Shown here one piece after another: positions 10,994 to 25,399 of a DNA stretch of 64,000 nt. The notes under the pieces are model-generated. The model saw nothing but the letters and a program-made list of their open reading frames with translations. It did not search any database and was not told where the DNA came from. Location: positions 98,270,001 to 98,334,000 of the forward strand of contig CM034546.1 of assembly GCA_020055645.1 (NCBI GenBank), in the 5' to 3' direction. The translations under genes and the position numbers were made by a program. This stretch comes from Tomocerus qinae (lineage: Eukaryota > Arthropoda > Collembola > Entomobryomorpha > Tomoceridae). The stretch's first letter is position 1. Every line of letters begins with the position of its first letter.

Positions 10994-13900
10994 TCTGAAA
11001 GAGTTAAAAGTCAAAATTAGAATTGATGACATTAAAAGCCAGTGCAGTGTGGTTTTTCATTTTTAAAAACATGACTTAAAGTACACAAAAAACAGTAATA
11101 AACAATAGTTCCATACCTGATTTGCTGTTATCAGCTGTTTTAACGATTTTAGCCAGGTACGGTGATTAAAAATATAAGAAATGTAAATACACGCGTTGCT
11201 TTTATCAAAATCAACTGCTGATTGCCAATAAAATATCAGCAACAATAATATTATACTCACACACAACTCTGAACTACACTGACTACACTCTCTAACATCA
11301 AACAAAACTAACTACAGAATAATTCCTGAACTCTTTATCACTCGTTTACGCTTAGTTTAGTACATACATACAGAGTACATAGAACTTTATTACTCACTCG
11401 ATAAAAAGAAACGAATCGATGACTCATTTCATCACTTTAATATTGCAGGCAGAGAGCCTTGGCCGTGTGTGTCGTGCGAGCTGAAAGCTGCTGATATGTA
11501 ATTATTTCATTCATTGTGAACGCTTTGTTTGGCATTTAAAGCTCGCGGATGCTGACCAAGGAATCTTGTCATTACAATACCCTCTATTCTACTCTACATT
11601 GTAGTATCTATCAGCCTATTACTAATCCAACAATATTTTTACTGAGGCTGTCTCAACCTCCTCTCTGCTAATAATTCCATCCATCCATCGGGCATATGGA
11701 ACGGGATGGCACTAAATGTATGAACAATAAAATATTATACATTTAAACATGTGGATAGCACAGAAAAACTATCTCATATAAAATGGAGCGTGTATGGATT
11801 CCTACCAAAAAATTGAGCTTATCTAATTATCTATATGCGAAGCAAGGGCTCTTTCTACACCCCATTAACGTCTTTGGACTAATTTTTTTTGTTTCTTATA
11901 TTGAGAAAGAAAAATAGCTTGCTGGAAAACCTTTTCATCGTAATGTGATTTACAATGAGCCCAAAAATTAACTTTGCGTTCTGGCCGGTACAGCCTTAAA
12001 ACACGACACTAAATACTCATATAGTAAAAAGTGAATGTTACCTTAACGGGACCCGAACCGAATTCAGTGTTTGCATGTTTAGTAGACTCAGTACAGTCAG
12101 TATACCCTATGATAATGCTTCAATCAAGCGAATTTTATTATATTCATTATATTAAACACTAGAGAAGAGAGGCTGTATATGTAGACTTGCTTAAGTAAAG
12201 TGCAATACTGGCCATGAAAGAATTTATTGGTATTTTTAAATTATTGTAATTGCGATGGCTAGCATTGAGAAGACGGAACATATTCCTAATTAATTTGCAT
12301 TGCTAAGAATCTCTCTGTCTCTACAGTCTCTAGTCCCAGCAAAGGTAACTAAAGCCAAATTAATTATTACTATTATGATAATTGTAGAGTGTAGAAATTG
12401 TATACCACCAAAAGTATAAGCACTTTTTGTTCATTTTCAAACTGAAGCTAACAAAAATAGTACATTATGTTACTACATTGCATTGAATGTATTTATGGTA
12501 TTTCTGAAGTATAACTTTAAGTTTATGTTACGTTAGGATTGCTCTTTAAGGGTAATACGAGAATGCGAATCATCACTATATCCACCTACATGATACTGTC
12601 AAATGATATTTGTGTAATCAACATAGTTGTTAAAGGTTTGAAACGGTTAGACGTATTTATGGATAGATAGATACAATAATGCATTAGTTGAAAGTATAAA
12701 ATAACAATAAGCACGTTATTAGGTACTGAGAATTAGGAAATTGTAAATATTCGTATAAAAGCAAGGTTAAATCCATCTGCTTCAATTTAATGTTTATTAC
12801 TTCCCCTGAAGATCAACATAATTAGTTTCTGCCACTTGCTATTAACTAGAAATAGTCAGAAACTTAAATAGTTGAATATAAAAGCCCATACCTAACAAGA
12901 TACCTATACAAGTCGTTACTCATCTCACTGTAAGTCTCAGATCCACAGCAGCCCATGTCTGTCTAGTCTACGCAACTTTACACTAAAACCACTTTTATTT
13001 TCGTCTCAGCAAAAGTTGAACTCGAAAGATATGTATAATATTTGCATTGCAGACATTCAAATGAAATCTGCGAACAGGATGATCTGAGAACTCCAAACAG
13101 ATCTGCAAACCTCCCATCACCATTTATCACACACATGCACAGCACAAGTGCAAAATCATAAATGTTATCTGTATTTAATACTTACACTTCAAAGTTAAGT
13201 AAAGCTTAATAAAACGAAAGTAGATATCAATGATACTAACGCATGAGGTCCTGTGCCAAGAGACGCTTCGTTAGTAAAGTAAATCTCCCCGGATTTCTGT
13301 TGTCAACTCAGATCATTTTCAATATCAAATTCATCATCTAATACGCTGATAAATATACATTACAATTACTACCTGCAAAAATCTATTAACGTCTTTGGCA
13401 ACCCACAAAAACGGGTAGATTACAGACATCTATGAGTGTTTACTCCTTATAAACAGAGTCAACATATTTTTAATCCCCATTTCCCATGTCAAAATATCAG
13501 AATTTATCAAAGCAACTTAATATTTTCCCGAAATTCTGTTTCTTCGCCCAGTTCCTTCCATACCCCTAATAATTTCGAATACTGATTAAAAGTTAGCTAA
13601 TTATATGCGCTTTCTCAGCCTTGGCGTATAAGCCCTAAGAAATAAATTTTATTCATAACTCCAGTCTCATAGGCTCACAATCTAATATGATTTAAATGTT
13701 TTAATAAAATAAGTTTAAAAGTATCTCGTTTGGTATTGGCTTTGAAATTCGCATAATAATAATATTATGTGGTCTGGTTTCAGTTTCTAGTAAATAGTAG
13801 AAAGTAACAGAAACTACATTACGAATCTGTTCATAGCGTACACAGCATTCTCATAGAGATATTTCATTCAAGACAAGTTATCTTATCCGGGATTCTAGGT

Positions 13901-16900
13901 GTAGGTGCTTAGACCACAGGCTTGAATTAAGTTAATCACTCGTCACATCACGGGTGTCCAAGCATTAAGCACCCTTTTCTAGATAGGCAAAAAGATTCCT
14001 ATTAGAATTAGAACTTGAGCTTTAATACACTACATGTATACTATTTGGTATGTATATAATGAAAGACCTTTTTACGTAAAGTGTGCAGCAGTCATGCGTT
14101 TATTTTGGTTCTAATCTCTAATCAATAGACAGTAGCGAATGTAATATGTAATGCAGATATGGATATGCTATAAAATTTAGCTTGACTCTGTAAAGCTTGG
14201 ACATCAGTTTTATCATAATCTGGCTATAATGATTGAGGATTCTGCATGTGTTAAAGCTTATTGCTTACTTCTTTGAAGAATAGTAACTTTTGAATCTTTT
14301 CCTGCTGTGTTTCGCACGTAGAGCTTAATAGTGTTTTTTGTTGTGTCGTTTTGTTTATTCGCATTCTATACTTATGCCACGATTGCCAGCTACCAGTATC
14401 TATTGAGATGAAACAGATAGATTTGGCATTCTGACTGATATGTAAAGGTACTCATATTTATCTTGAATGCCATAGTTTTGGTACTAAAGAGTATTATACT
14501 GGAGGAAATGTTTACAGCTCTGAAAGCTAAAAGTCTTTCAATTATACGACTCATTTTGATGGGAACGATGAATATACAATTTACATACATTCATTTACAG
14601 TTCAGTCAGACTACAAATATATTATTAGCATTAGACTTATCTCCTTCTAACCAAACACCAATTTTACTCGATGTAGATACACTTTCATATACATATAAAT
14701 GTAATGTTCAGCTATGCCACAGCTATGCATATAAATAAAAATCACTTTTTGTCAGTGTGATTTCTTCCTGACTATCCACACTGAATAATGAACTTCTGTC
14801 TCCATGCTAGTAATGCGAACTCAAAAGCTTTGCCTTTCCTTTGGTAGCATAAAGAAAAATTCAAATACAGTTCAATGAGATCAGAATATTATCACTAGCT
14901 AACCCTCTTTTGGCTGCTTTGCTCTTTATGTACTACATTGACGGATGTATTTGTTAGAGGATATTTATACACACCGACCAAGTATACTTGTCCTAGACCA
15001 AATGGAATTACAAATGTTTTCAATAATACTTCATAAAGTTCAACTGATTTCCAACCTAGCGCAATGCGCTAAAATACTGTTGTAAACTGATCTAAATGAG
15101 GTATAATCCCATATAGCGGCTTTTCTGGCTAAACCAAGCTCATCGAAAAAATTGCCATCTTTCCAGATACCTATGGTTTTCTATTGTATGCGATTATTTG
15201 CTTAATATTCACTTGATCACCTGTTTCGTCTAAATTAAAAAGAAAGCCGAATAAATTATGTATTTGGTCTAGGATGAAAAAGAAGCATGTTTGGGTATAT
15301 TATACGTACATTATAGAATAACATATCATAGACAGATGTTTTATCTCAGGATTTTTGCAAGCTAATTTGATATAGTTGCCATTTCACATTAATTAAGAAA
15401 GATATTTTCGCAATTGATTACAGGATTCGGTTAGGTAATTTTAATCTGTGGATATCGTTAAAATTTAAAGAGAATTATAAACAGCACTCCAAAAAGCCCT
15501 AATGAAAATGTTTGGTTGCATAAGATCCAATATCTTTACAGTCTCCGTTTGTTAAGACAGGAAGTTCACATTATATTATACTTAGAGACAAGTGCATATT
15601 GACCACATATTTGGGTTCATCATACTTATACGTATAGTTGTATAGGATGAGTATATAGTCATAAAGTATCTGTCAACCTTTCTAACATCTGCTAAAAATT
15701 AATTATAGAGTATAAATGAGCAACTTTTTCATGTCATGTCTCTGTTAAGTTTTATGAACTCCTTGCTGCAGAGTGAGACTGATTCCATGATATTTAGTGT
15801 TTGTCTTGTTGAAGGATAAGGGCATAGAGTAAATCGAGTTGATTTACCTTTCGTTCACCAGCCAGAAATGCAAAACCTCAGTTCACATTCAGTTATTCCA
15901 TTCCCTCGTACTACCTCGTGTCATTTTTCATATGCATACGTACAAGTAATAAACATTTTAGATGTAATTACAATTTTATTTCACTAATGTTGCAATAGAA
16001 AACCTAACTCCTGTTCTTCATTTATCAAACCAAACTTTCTATCAAATCAGTCGAGGCTCCCAAATTCGCAATTTAGTCAAAGCCACATATGCAAAATTTA
16101 CAACTCCGTTAAAGCATGAATTATATACACTGTGACGAGTACGCTGAGACATTTCCATATGAGACTTACACAAACAGATTGTGTTTGATTGATTTGTTAG
16201 CTGTCTCTTCCTGATTTACTGCTTGTTCTATTTTTATTGCTTGTTGTAAGCAGTACCATTAGTATGTCCGAGGAATTGCAATTTTAGTAAATTATTGATA
16301 CTTACATTGCCATTTTAACAAAGTAATTACACTAGAAGCTTCGTTTTGCAATATTTTAGCAATACTTTTTGTAGCACTACCTAAATTCGCTATTAGGATC
16401 ATTTACCCTTTATTTAATAACGTTCTCAATGAGTAACTGCGTGGAAATTCATACATTATGCTAATTAGTAATTATACTAGTAGAAGATACAAGGATAATT
16501 ATACCTCGATGTTCGCATAATATTTATGTTATCTTTGCCAGACATCAATATCAATAGTAGAATAGTCTCCAGTAAAAATAGTAGTACTATAATAGCCATT
16601 TGTGGGGTCTGGCGCTTAATGTGTCATTGTGTCAAATGACGGGAAAACAGATAAAATAAATTCATATTATTTGATGCTTATCTCTCAGTACCTATATAAA
16701 TATAGAATTGTAAATGCTAGGTACATTTTTGTTCCATGGCCAAGGTTTGCATCATTACTAGTGACTATAGTTAAACAGAAAATCCGAATGTACTCTTTTT
16801 TTGAGCAATTCTCACTGCCTTCTATCTTAGAAGACCTACAGCTTGAAGACATCAATGTGGAATTTGAACATGACCCTGAATTTAAGTACACAACTACTTA

Positions 16901-19900
16901 CTAGTTTGAATTAAAATATCTTTGTCCTAGAGGAAATAGTAGGAATAATAGGTGCAGTTGAATTTGCATCGATTTAGTGGTACATTACATAAGACTTGCA
17001 CTGCAGAAAGAAATAGAAATACATATGCGAGTTGTAAATAAGAATAAAGACCCAGTGTCTCCACCGGACTACCCACACGACAAATAAGAATGGAAAGATC
17101 TTGAGAAAATTCATCAAGTTGCTATCCCTCTCCTCTCTATCTGTAAAAATAGCTTTATTGCGTAGTTGCCTCTACTGTTTAGTGTTTAAGTATAAATAGT
17201 CGTATGTCTTACATCTGTACACTCACTTTTTGCCCAATCTATGCATTCTATTGTTTTAGTTTCAAATATAATTGGCCATGAAGACTTCTCCGAGCTACTA
17301 TCTTTCCTTTGACAGTTGACAATACAATTGATATGTGTACATTAAACACGGCTTTTGTCTACACAACAATTAGACCTGTCCTGACTTAATTTAAGACTCT
17401 ATAAGCATTCAACTTATTCGGCAAAATTATTTTCCCCAATTTAATTCTATTTATAGAAAATCTACGCATCTACAATGACTTATGAATGGTCTACTGTCAA
17501 GAGAACAATAAGTTATCAGCATCAACAGATTTACTTAAAAATGTATCATTCTTCTATACTACGTCACATCCGTAATTCTGATAGTCAAGTTAATACGGGA
17601 CTAGAATAGATTTTTCAACTATTATTCATCTCATGTGTACACATCGGAATTATCTTTTAATGTAGGTTTCCCTTACACTGTTTACCAGTTTGTTCATGAG
17701 TTTTAATTACCATACTATAAGTTGAACAATCTGTTAAATTGACTATTATAACATTTTGCCCTCTCTATTAGTATTTTCAATTGTCCTCACAATGCCATAT
17801 GCCTACTACAAATTGTATTTTAACAATTTAATTAATTAGTCTAGTAAAATAGGTATTATATAAACATTATAATATTAGTATTGTTATTTTTTACTTTAAT
17901 TTTGCTTCTGTTAGCCTTGATAGTAAGTAGTAGGTATATGCTTTAAAATTTACTTAAATCTAGTCTAAAAGTACAAAAAGGGAAATAGGGCAAGGAAAAC
18001 ATTTTTCTCTTTCAGCAATAAAAATCATGAAGATGGGACAAAAGTAGAATCATATGAAAACCAATTATGATAATGTGGGTAGTGTCGATGAAATCTCAAG
18101 AAGAGAAATAATGATATCGACAACGACGGAAAATCCCGGCCAAATTGAGCTGAAGGATATTGAAGAGGTAATTAATAAAAGGAATCCAAGGAAAAGGTGG
18201 TTCTCAATGTTTAATGAATTGGAAAATTAGTCAGAAGAAGGAAAAAGGTATTAGATTTGGGTATTTCTCGTGATTTAATTTAGTTTGGCAGTAGTAGAGA
18301 TTCGTAGTTTATAAATAGAATGGTTATATCCGGCGGAATCTATCTTTTCTGCACGCAAAGTAATCTTAGCAAGCTAGTGTTTTGCTACAGTAGTTGGTTG
18401 TTAGGTAGGTAGGTACCTTTTTAGAGCAAATGCAAACAGTTTGCAGAGTTACAAAGTTTAAGTGGAAAGAGTTGTGGATGTATAGTAGAGATAGTAGGAG
18501 GATGGCAATAATGTGGTGGAACTAAAAGAGACAAGCAAAGCAAATAAAGCTATCTGCCTTATGGCTGGCGATTAGTACGCTCGAATCTCGGTTACATAGA
18601 AAACAGTTAATATATAGCAGTTAAAATGAATATAAAACATCTGCCCTTGGTTGTTTATCCAATAATTAAACAAAATCAAATGTATTTGATGCTTGCAAAA
18701 TTGTAATAGTTGCACAGACGGTTGTAGCCTTTGCTCTGTAAAACATCACAAATTACATTACTAAATGAAATGAGTCGTTTATTCAGTTTGGTTTATATGC
18801 TTCGTTTACAAGCAACATTTGTATAATACTGCCCGTGAAAAGACTTTCCCTACGCACATCACTAAAACAGTTCTAGTTTGGAAAACGGATGGTTCAATCT
18901 CTAAACACAGGGACCCCACTCATTCATGTGTTTACATTATTTTATTCGCAGACGTTTTCAATTCCGCCAAAATCACCAAAAAGTATTAAAATGTGTTAAC
19001 GAGATGAGTTTCACAGGTTCAGCTCAAACCGACCTACCTAAACACAAATGTCGACTTTCACATACATGCAGCATTGAACTGATCAGGTACTTACTATTCC
19101 ACCAGAATTAACCATCTTTAGCATGTCTTTCAAAATCATAACAATTATCTGGCTTCGTCCTCCTATTTAACGGCTATGCCATTTCACTGTCAGTTTCTAA
19201 TGGTAAACCGCACGAATAAATATAGTTCATCTCACCAGCCTCACCCACGTTAAACATTGAATACCATTTTGTCAGTTCGTCATGTTTACTGCAATGGAAC
19301 TTGACTTCACTGTTGACGTTCGTTTGTCATCTCTTCTTTTAACTCATTAGGCATTTTGTACCTATCTATGAATTGCCATACATTTGTCATTAACGACAAA
19401 CTGTCGACCGATGCATAATTACATAGCGTACCTTTCCAATAAGATAAGAAGTCTTTCTCAAAGCAAATGTTATTGTACTAATCATTCTAGGGCAAAATAT
19501 TACAATTATCAGTCTGGCCTTTTGAAAATGTCAATTTTGATACTATCATTTAATAGCTACGAGAAACTGGAATTTAGTTTCTAACTTCCTGGATGCTTCA
19601 GTTTGAGGTAGGTTTAGTCAGGTCAAGAGTATGTCGCTTAAATAGTATACAATAACTGAATTGCGTCTCAAGTTCTTGCAAACAGGCGTATAATGCTAAA
19701 TTTGTTTGTCTAGAACTATCTACACTTCCATACCTTCGTCTCTTATTCCTTTGGGTAATTAGGTAGTTAATACTCAAGCTACTCGCCAAAGACTGGTGCC
19801 AGTCTTGTATGAGAATGTCGTTTTTTCTTGTTTACCATTTGAGTCCTCTTGATTTTAAATTGCAGGAAGCAGTATACATGCATTTATAACAAGTACAGAT

Positions 19901-22900
19901 GTTTCAGTCAACAAATAGAAAGCGAAGAAGGTGTATGAGTACTGAGTACATATTCCCGTCATAACATAACCACATTTTTACTTTCTGAAGTAATAGCCTT
20001 GCTAAAGTAGAAATACCATTGCAGTTATAACCAAGTAGTACTTACACCAATTTGATTTACAAGGTTTCCTCCGATAATAGTAATTACAAACAGATATGCC
20101 AGGAACAAATGCACAAGTGTCATCCACTGGAAAATTGAATTTAATAATGTATGGCATTAATATAGTTTGAAACCAGCATTAAATTTTCATGTGCAATGTG
20201 ACATGACATGTAAAATAAAAGATTGAGAATGTAAATTCGCAGAGGATTGACTTGTATTAAATGCTACTGCAATGCATGCACAATTCTCGCTTTAAAAAAA
20301 AGTTGTGCATTCGTTGTGGTTTTGTTAGTGCTGCTATAAATTTCAGTTACAACTTATAAATTACTGTTTGTTAAGCATAGTAGTTATTAAATAATTCCTG
20401 CCATTAACTTGGCATTTAGTTGTCTCAAGGGGGTAGTAGGAATATGAATGGTAGTATTATATTATAAGAAATTACATTGGAGCAAAGGTAGAAAGATGAT
20501 CTTTGTACAAGTGTTCATACAATAATATAGCATCGCATTTACAGCCAAACTACGCAATACAAAGCTAAAATTGTTGTTGGATTATAATAAGTAAGTACGG
20601 GTTCAGGGATCAGTATAATGACACAATAGGTACCTTCTGATACAGCAATGCAACTATTTCCGGTAGAAAAGTAATGTTAAACTTAGAACATAATGTTAGT
20701 TTGGGCCAAATACAAATAATGTTATGTTGTGCATAAGAAGTGATAGGATCGTATCTATAAAAGTACATCGGATTATATCGGCTGATTTGAGAGTATAGTG
20801 GTTTAATTTAGTTTGGTTTGACATTGTATGTTCTTGCGGGTTGATCTTGGAATTGAAATTTACAAGTTGATATTGATAAAGCAAACTGTTGAAAAGTGAG
20901 TTGAAGTTGACTGTTGACTTTTGGTTGGAGGGGATAGAGTGGATTCCTTGGGTGCAGAAATGTATGGGATGTTTGCGTGCAGAAAGCGGAGTAAAGGAGG
21001 ATTTGGCGAAGAAGGACCTTGCTGCTGCTCTGTGTCATAAAGTTGAAGGTAAGTAGGTAGTAGAGGATTTCTGAGAAAGCAACAAGTAATGAAACAAAAC
21101 GACGAAGTTGGCATTAGGAGAAGAAGATTAGTCGTGGTGGTAGCTACATGTATGTGGTATGTACTTTGTATCTTGTGTGTGTACACGAGAGAGAGCAGAG
21201 AGACTTTTTGTATCATCAGGTTTCACAGTCCAAAAATACCAAATTAAGGCGGGTCTCTGGATTAAAGTACCGATCCAGCCATTTTATTGTCGAGCCCGAA
21301 AGTTTCGACCCAAGGGAAAGATAAAAGTGCAAAAGGAATGGGAAGACAACAAACTAAAAATAGCAGCTCTATGAAATGAACAAGAAATCGAGAGATTGTC
21401 TTGACTTGAGTCTCTGACTGACTGTAGTAGTAGCTATAAATGTATCCTTTTGCTTTTATGTATTCTTTCTGTTTATCCGTATCCTTTTTTCTGCTCTGTA
21501 TATCTCTCTGGTATAAACTATAGGTACTAGAACTATCAACGACTACATGAATATTTAGGATAAGATAATACTAATATAATACTAAAGATACTGATAATGA
21601 GATACAATAAATATACATCTTTTCTCCTGTTGGTAGGACTTGTAGGAAGGTACGACAAGGAGCCAATGTTTTAGCTTTTGGCAAAGTACACACTATAGGA
21701 TTTTCTCGAGTGCTGTGTGATGGTGACTCTTCATTTCCCGTTAAACCGTCCGGGGCAGAGAGAGGCAGGGCGCAATTGGATAGATTTTATTTAGCTATCT
21801 CTATACTCAAGTATATTTAGTCCTATCTTATACTCTAGGAATCTTTTATCGGATTGTTACGCCATGCTACACTGAACGTTATGTAATGTTGCAGATGATG
21901 TGCCCAAGGAAAGCATACTCCCCGACTGTAATAATATAACTACCAGGAAATGGTTCCATTTTAATTCATTTCATTGTCTCTCTATCATACACAATATTTG
22001 CCCTTAACCAACTGCTACTACAAATGACTACGGAAAACATTTTTCTTCAAGACATTCACTATATATCACCTATGAACATTCTAATGACAGGAGAAAATTC
22101 CGAATTGTATCTATTGAGAAGAGTTATGCTTACAAATGATAAACCTGACGAAATAGATTGCTAATTAAAATTAGATTGCAACCTAGAATAGTGTAATGAA
22201 TAGATTTTGGCCAATCCCTTCCGCGAAATCTAATGGCACATACGCCCCAAAATGAAATTCATTGCAATGGGATATCGAATGATAACATTGTGGCGTGCCT
22301 TTCGGAAGAATACGTCAGCTGAGAAACAATTTGGCGTCTTGTGTGTCCTGATTATTGCTTTCTAGAACTGTCTGAGACTAATTATAAGTTTTTAAATACT
22401 AACGGATAGCGGAATTGTAACTTTCCTCATGCGATGATTTGCTAATCAATTGCAATGCTATTCGTCAATAAGGATTATAGCTGCTTTCATTGATTTTGGG
22501 AAGGGGTGCAGGTATATTTTGCTGTTTGTCTTACTATTAATGCTAGGAAGACGGTTTTTCTGCAGATTGTGGTGAAAATGTTAACTGAACCCTAGAATAA
22601 TATTTTTTGCAAAATCATGGAGAAAAGTTGGTTAAGCGATAAGGTTTGTAAGATGTTGTTTGGTGTTATTGCGCATAAGAATTGCAATGTCACTTCACTC
22701 GTGCAAATGTTTGTGTAAAGAATATTCTACAAGGAGGATGTACCTACCAACTAATCTAAAGCATGAAACCATCGAATTCAACAGCCTAAAGAAGTTGCAA
22801 GGGGATTAAATAGATATACATGAGGAGCCTAATCTAAAACTAACCTAAGTTGACTAGTAAATGTCCGGAAAGCCCTAGAAAACCCGGGTATTGAGCCAGA

Positions 22901-23245
22901 GATTAAATTTATGGTTGCAAGATATAGTACTGGCGCTTATAGTCAATGTATACATTCCTACCAACTTGACACAAGAGTATACTTTTCAAGATAACCAACA
23001 AACTTCGCCCGACACCCATATTCAATTTTAGTTTGCAAGTTGATCTCGTCGCAGTGTGAGCAGATTTACTAAAGCTCCTGTTATTGCAACTATCTTGCTC
23101 CTTAACACAATCAATACAAGGTTAATTACAAACCTGATTGTAACCTAATTATTCTACAATTTTCCAATATTCAATTCATTTTCATTCAATAGTTACAGTT
23201 TTTACGTTCTGAATAATTTGTGATACTTGTGCTTTTTCATTTCAG
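10994..23245. other. 12-kb gene-poor region upstream of caspase and calexcitin
   Basis: AT-rich DNA between the divergent caspase (minus) and calexcitin (plus) coding parts. It should hold both promoters, 5' non-coding exons and probably a long 5' intron of calexcitin, since the calexcitin ATG comes directly after a splice acceptor. I found no protein-coding exon of a known family, no tRNA and no clear mobile element. One small candidate ORF at 18054-18230 is listed separately. Confidence 0.45.
18054..18230 (+). CDS. Candidate small ORF or exon, 58 residues, unknown
   Basis: An ATG-initiated frame of 58 residues, polar and charged, starting MKTNYDNVGSVDEISRRE and containing ENPGQIELKDIEEV and RNPRKRWFSMFNELEN before TAG. 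A good acceptor-like tract TTTTTCTCTTTCAG ends at about 18015, 40 bases upstream, and a donor-like GAGGTAATT lies near 18168. The composition resembles real protein more than its AT-rich surroundings predict. I do not recognise a family. It could be a micro-gene, an alternative 5' exon of calexcitin, or a decayed exon, because the preceding frame also reads open briefly and then stops. Confidence 0.25.
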   Translation: MKTNYDNVGSVDEISRREIMISTTTENPGQIELKDIEEVINKRNPRKRWFSMFNELEN

Positions 23246-25399
23246 ATGTCTATCTCAGAATTCCGCCTCGCTAAGTTGTTGTATGTATTCGACCGATTCT
23301 TTGGTGAGTTTTTAGATGCAATAGTTATTAAACTAGTGCAGAAGGTAAATAGTAAACATGGATAGGTAGAAATAAAAGTAAACAGGCAGTCCTAGGACAG
23401 AAAATGAAAGCATAAAACTTAAAATTGTAGAAAACGAGAAAAAATTAAAGAGAAGCTGGAAAATTAGAATAAAAAACGAAAAGAAAATAGAATGAGAAAG
23501 CAAAGAAAGTAAAAAAATAAAAACAAACTGAAACTGACTAGACTGAGAAAAGGAAAGCTGAAATCACTTAAAACGGGGAAATTGAGAATAGCAAAAGGAA
23601 AATCAGGGAAAACTGAAAAAAAAACTAGAAAATTAGTCAGAATTTGAAGCAAAGCTTATTTCTGTGGCCTTCTTTTGGTTAAGGTAAGGGCTAATGAGGT
23701 TAGAAATTGAATTAGAAAGAGAAAAATTTGGACAGAAAGGTTAAAAAAATGAAAGGAAGCGATATATCATGAAGTAGGAATGGCATTGGTAATGGAATAG
23801 AAGTAGAGAAAGCATTGATGGGAGAGAGGTGTTGATTTATGGGAGGAATCTCGGTTGAGAAGTGAGATTTATGTGTCTTACGGCTCAAAGGAAGAAATAA
23901 AGTGGGAAGGGTAGATATGAATGAGTATTTTGATGAAGCACGCTGTTAGAAAAGGAAGTCCAAATAAATAGGGCATAAAGAGAATTAATCGCAAGATGAT
24001 ACATAGTAGAACCACCAACTTAGGGTTTAATGACTTCTGTTTGTTCGGAATGACTTTCTCGAGTATTCTTTGCTCGCAGAGTTTATTCTAATCCGATATC
24101 TCTTTATAGATTATTTGGATGATTGCCCATGGCAAAGTTATCCGGTGTGTCTGTACTGGATTGTTGTGTATGTGTAAGCTCTGCCCTGTCTGCTCTAGCA
24201 TTCTATTCTTATAAGTGATGATTGTACTCCTAAACATTAGCTATACCTATTTTGTCTACTAGATAGGTATGTCACACTGAAATTCAAGACTGCCTGTCTA
24301 AACTGCATTTTTTACTGTTGAATCTATTCTCAGCAGGTACATATGTATTCGGTAACCCGATGTAAAGTAGGCATCTGTAGTGTAGTAGGTATGTATAGGT
24401 AGGATAAACAAACATAACATGTAATGGAATATGAAGCGGCACACGTTAATGATGCTAACCTTTTTCCCTCTCAGATACCGATAAGTCTGGAACCATTGAA
24501 AAGGCCGATTTCATCCTTGCCGTAGAAGTAAGAAACTTTTACAGGGATATCAATTTAAGAAAACTAATTTCCTGGTCTTAACGAATGTCTTTTTTACTTT
24601 AGCAACTGTGCAAGGTCCGAGGATGGGCCAACGGCAGTGCCGAGTTCGAAACGGCAAAGAAGAACTTCTTAACTATGTGGGATGTATTGAGAAAACGGTG
24701 CTACAAGGAAGACGATGAGAGAGTAACTTGAGATTTATTTATTACGGATTTAACTTGACTAATGCTACATTTACAGAGTTAGATGAGAAAAACTAATATT
24801 TGCTTTGCATATTTGCACATCGTTAGATCACTCCCGAGGAATTCGTTCAGCTGTGGAGGAACCCTAATACCATTGAAGATTGGGAAATGACTTACATGAA
24901 CTTGATGTTCGACCTTCAAGACACATCAGGTATTCCTCAGAAAACTCAAATGCATATGCAGATTGACATGATCTATGATATTATGCTCTATTTGTATAAA
25001 CAAGTGCATTTCCAAGATGAATCATTTATGTTAGTGCTCTGCTGACAGACTACCTACGTCTGTAGTGTTAAATTAACCTCTTTCTCTATCTCTAGGTGAT
25101 AACGTTATTGATGAGGATGAGTTTGCTTCAGTCTGCGACTCTTTCGGAGTAAACCCAGCAGAGAGCCGAGCAGCTTTCGCCACTTTCTCAAGAGTAAATT
25201 ACTTTCTCCCTAATTGCAATTAGGCCAATAAACATTTATGAAATAAAATCTGTATTTTTTTAATGTCTGTCTCTTCTAGCGTGGAAACGTTAAGGTTGAC
25301 AAGAAGTATTATTCTGACTTGTGGAGAGAATATTTCGGATCTGACAACCCAGGAGCTTCCGGAAACTTCCTCTTCGGCAAAACCAACTTCTCAGAATAA
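23246..25399 (+). CDS. Calexcitin-type EF-hand calcium-binding protein
   Basis: Cytosolic Ca2+ sensor or buffer of the sarcoplasmic calcium-binding protein/calexcitin family, known in molluscs and arthropods from neurons and muscle. Coding exons: 23246-23303, 24475-24527, 24603-24722, 24827-24929, 25096-25193, 25280-25399; phases agree, 183 residues. Seen: N-terminal ISEFRLAKLLYVFDRFF; EF-hand 1 loop DTDKSGTIEKAD (residues about 20-31); a second EF-hand ending ITPEEFVQLW, whose first loop position is Tyr instead of Asp, so probably weak; EF-hand 3 loop DTSGDNVIDEDE, very close to the squid protein; a degenerate fourth hand with GNVKVDKKYYSDLW; and the family C-terminus GASGNFLFGK. The ATG follows acceptor TTTCAG immediately, implying a non-coding upstream exon. 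Confidence 0.93.
23381..23990 (+). repeat. Purine-rich low-complexity tract in calexcitin intron 1
   Basis: For about 600 bases the plus strand is dominated by A and G in runs such as GAAAA, AAAAG and GAGAAAG, with few pyrimidines. It lies entirely inside the first intron between coding exons. No exact repeat unit is visible, so it is a strand-skewed simple-sequence region and not a tandem array. Confidence 0.6.

Noticed and set aside
11063..11305. Minus-strand frame upstream of the caspase
   Set aside because: No prodomain motif and no in-phase junction to the caspase ATG exon; probably 5' non-coding.
16629..16904. 91-codon plus-strand frame ending in an acidic stretch
   Set aside because: Composition is partly protein-like, but there is no homology, no splice context and opposite-strand frames of similar length.
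18565..18592. tRNA-like B-box pattern (CTCGAATCTC)
   Set aside because: No acceptor stem, A box or anticodon arm can be folded around it.
20860..21216. 118-codon minus-strand frame
   Set aside because: Low-complexity Ser/Thr/Leu composition, no recognisable domain, overlaps other frames, and sits in repetitive-looking DNA; more likely chance.
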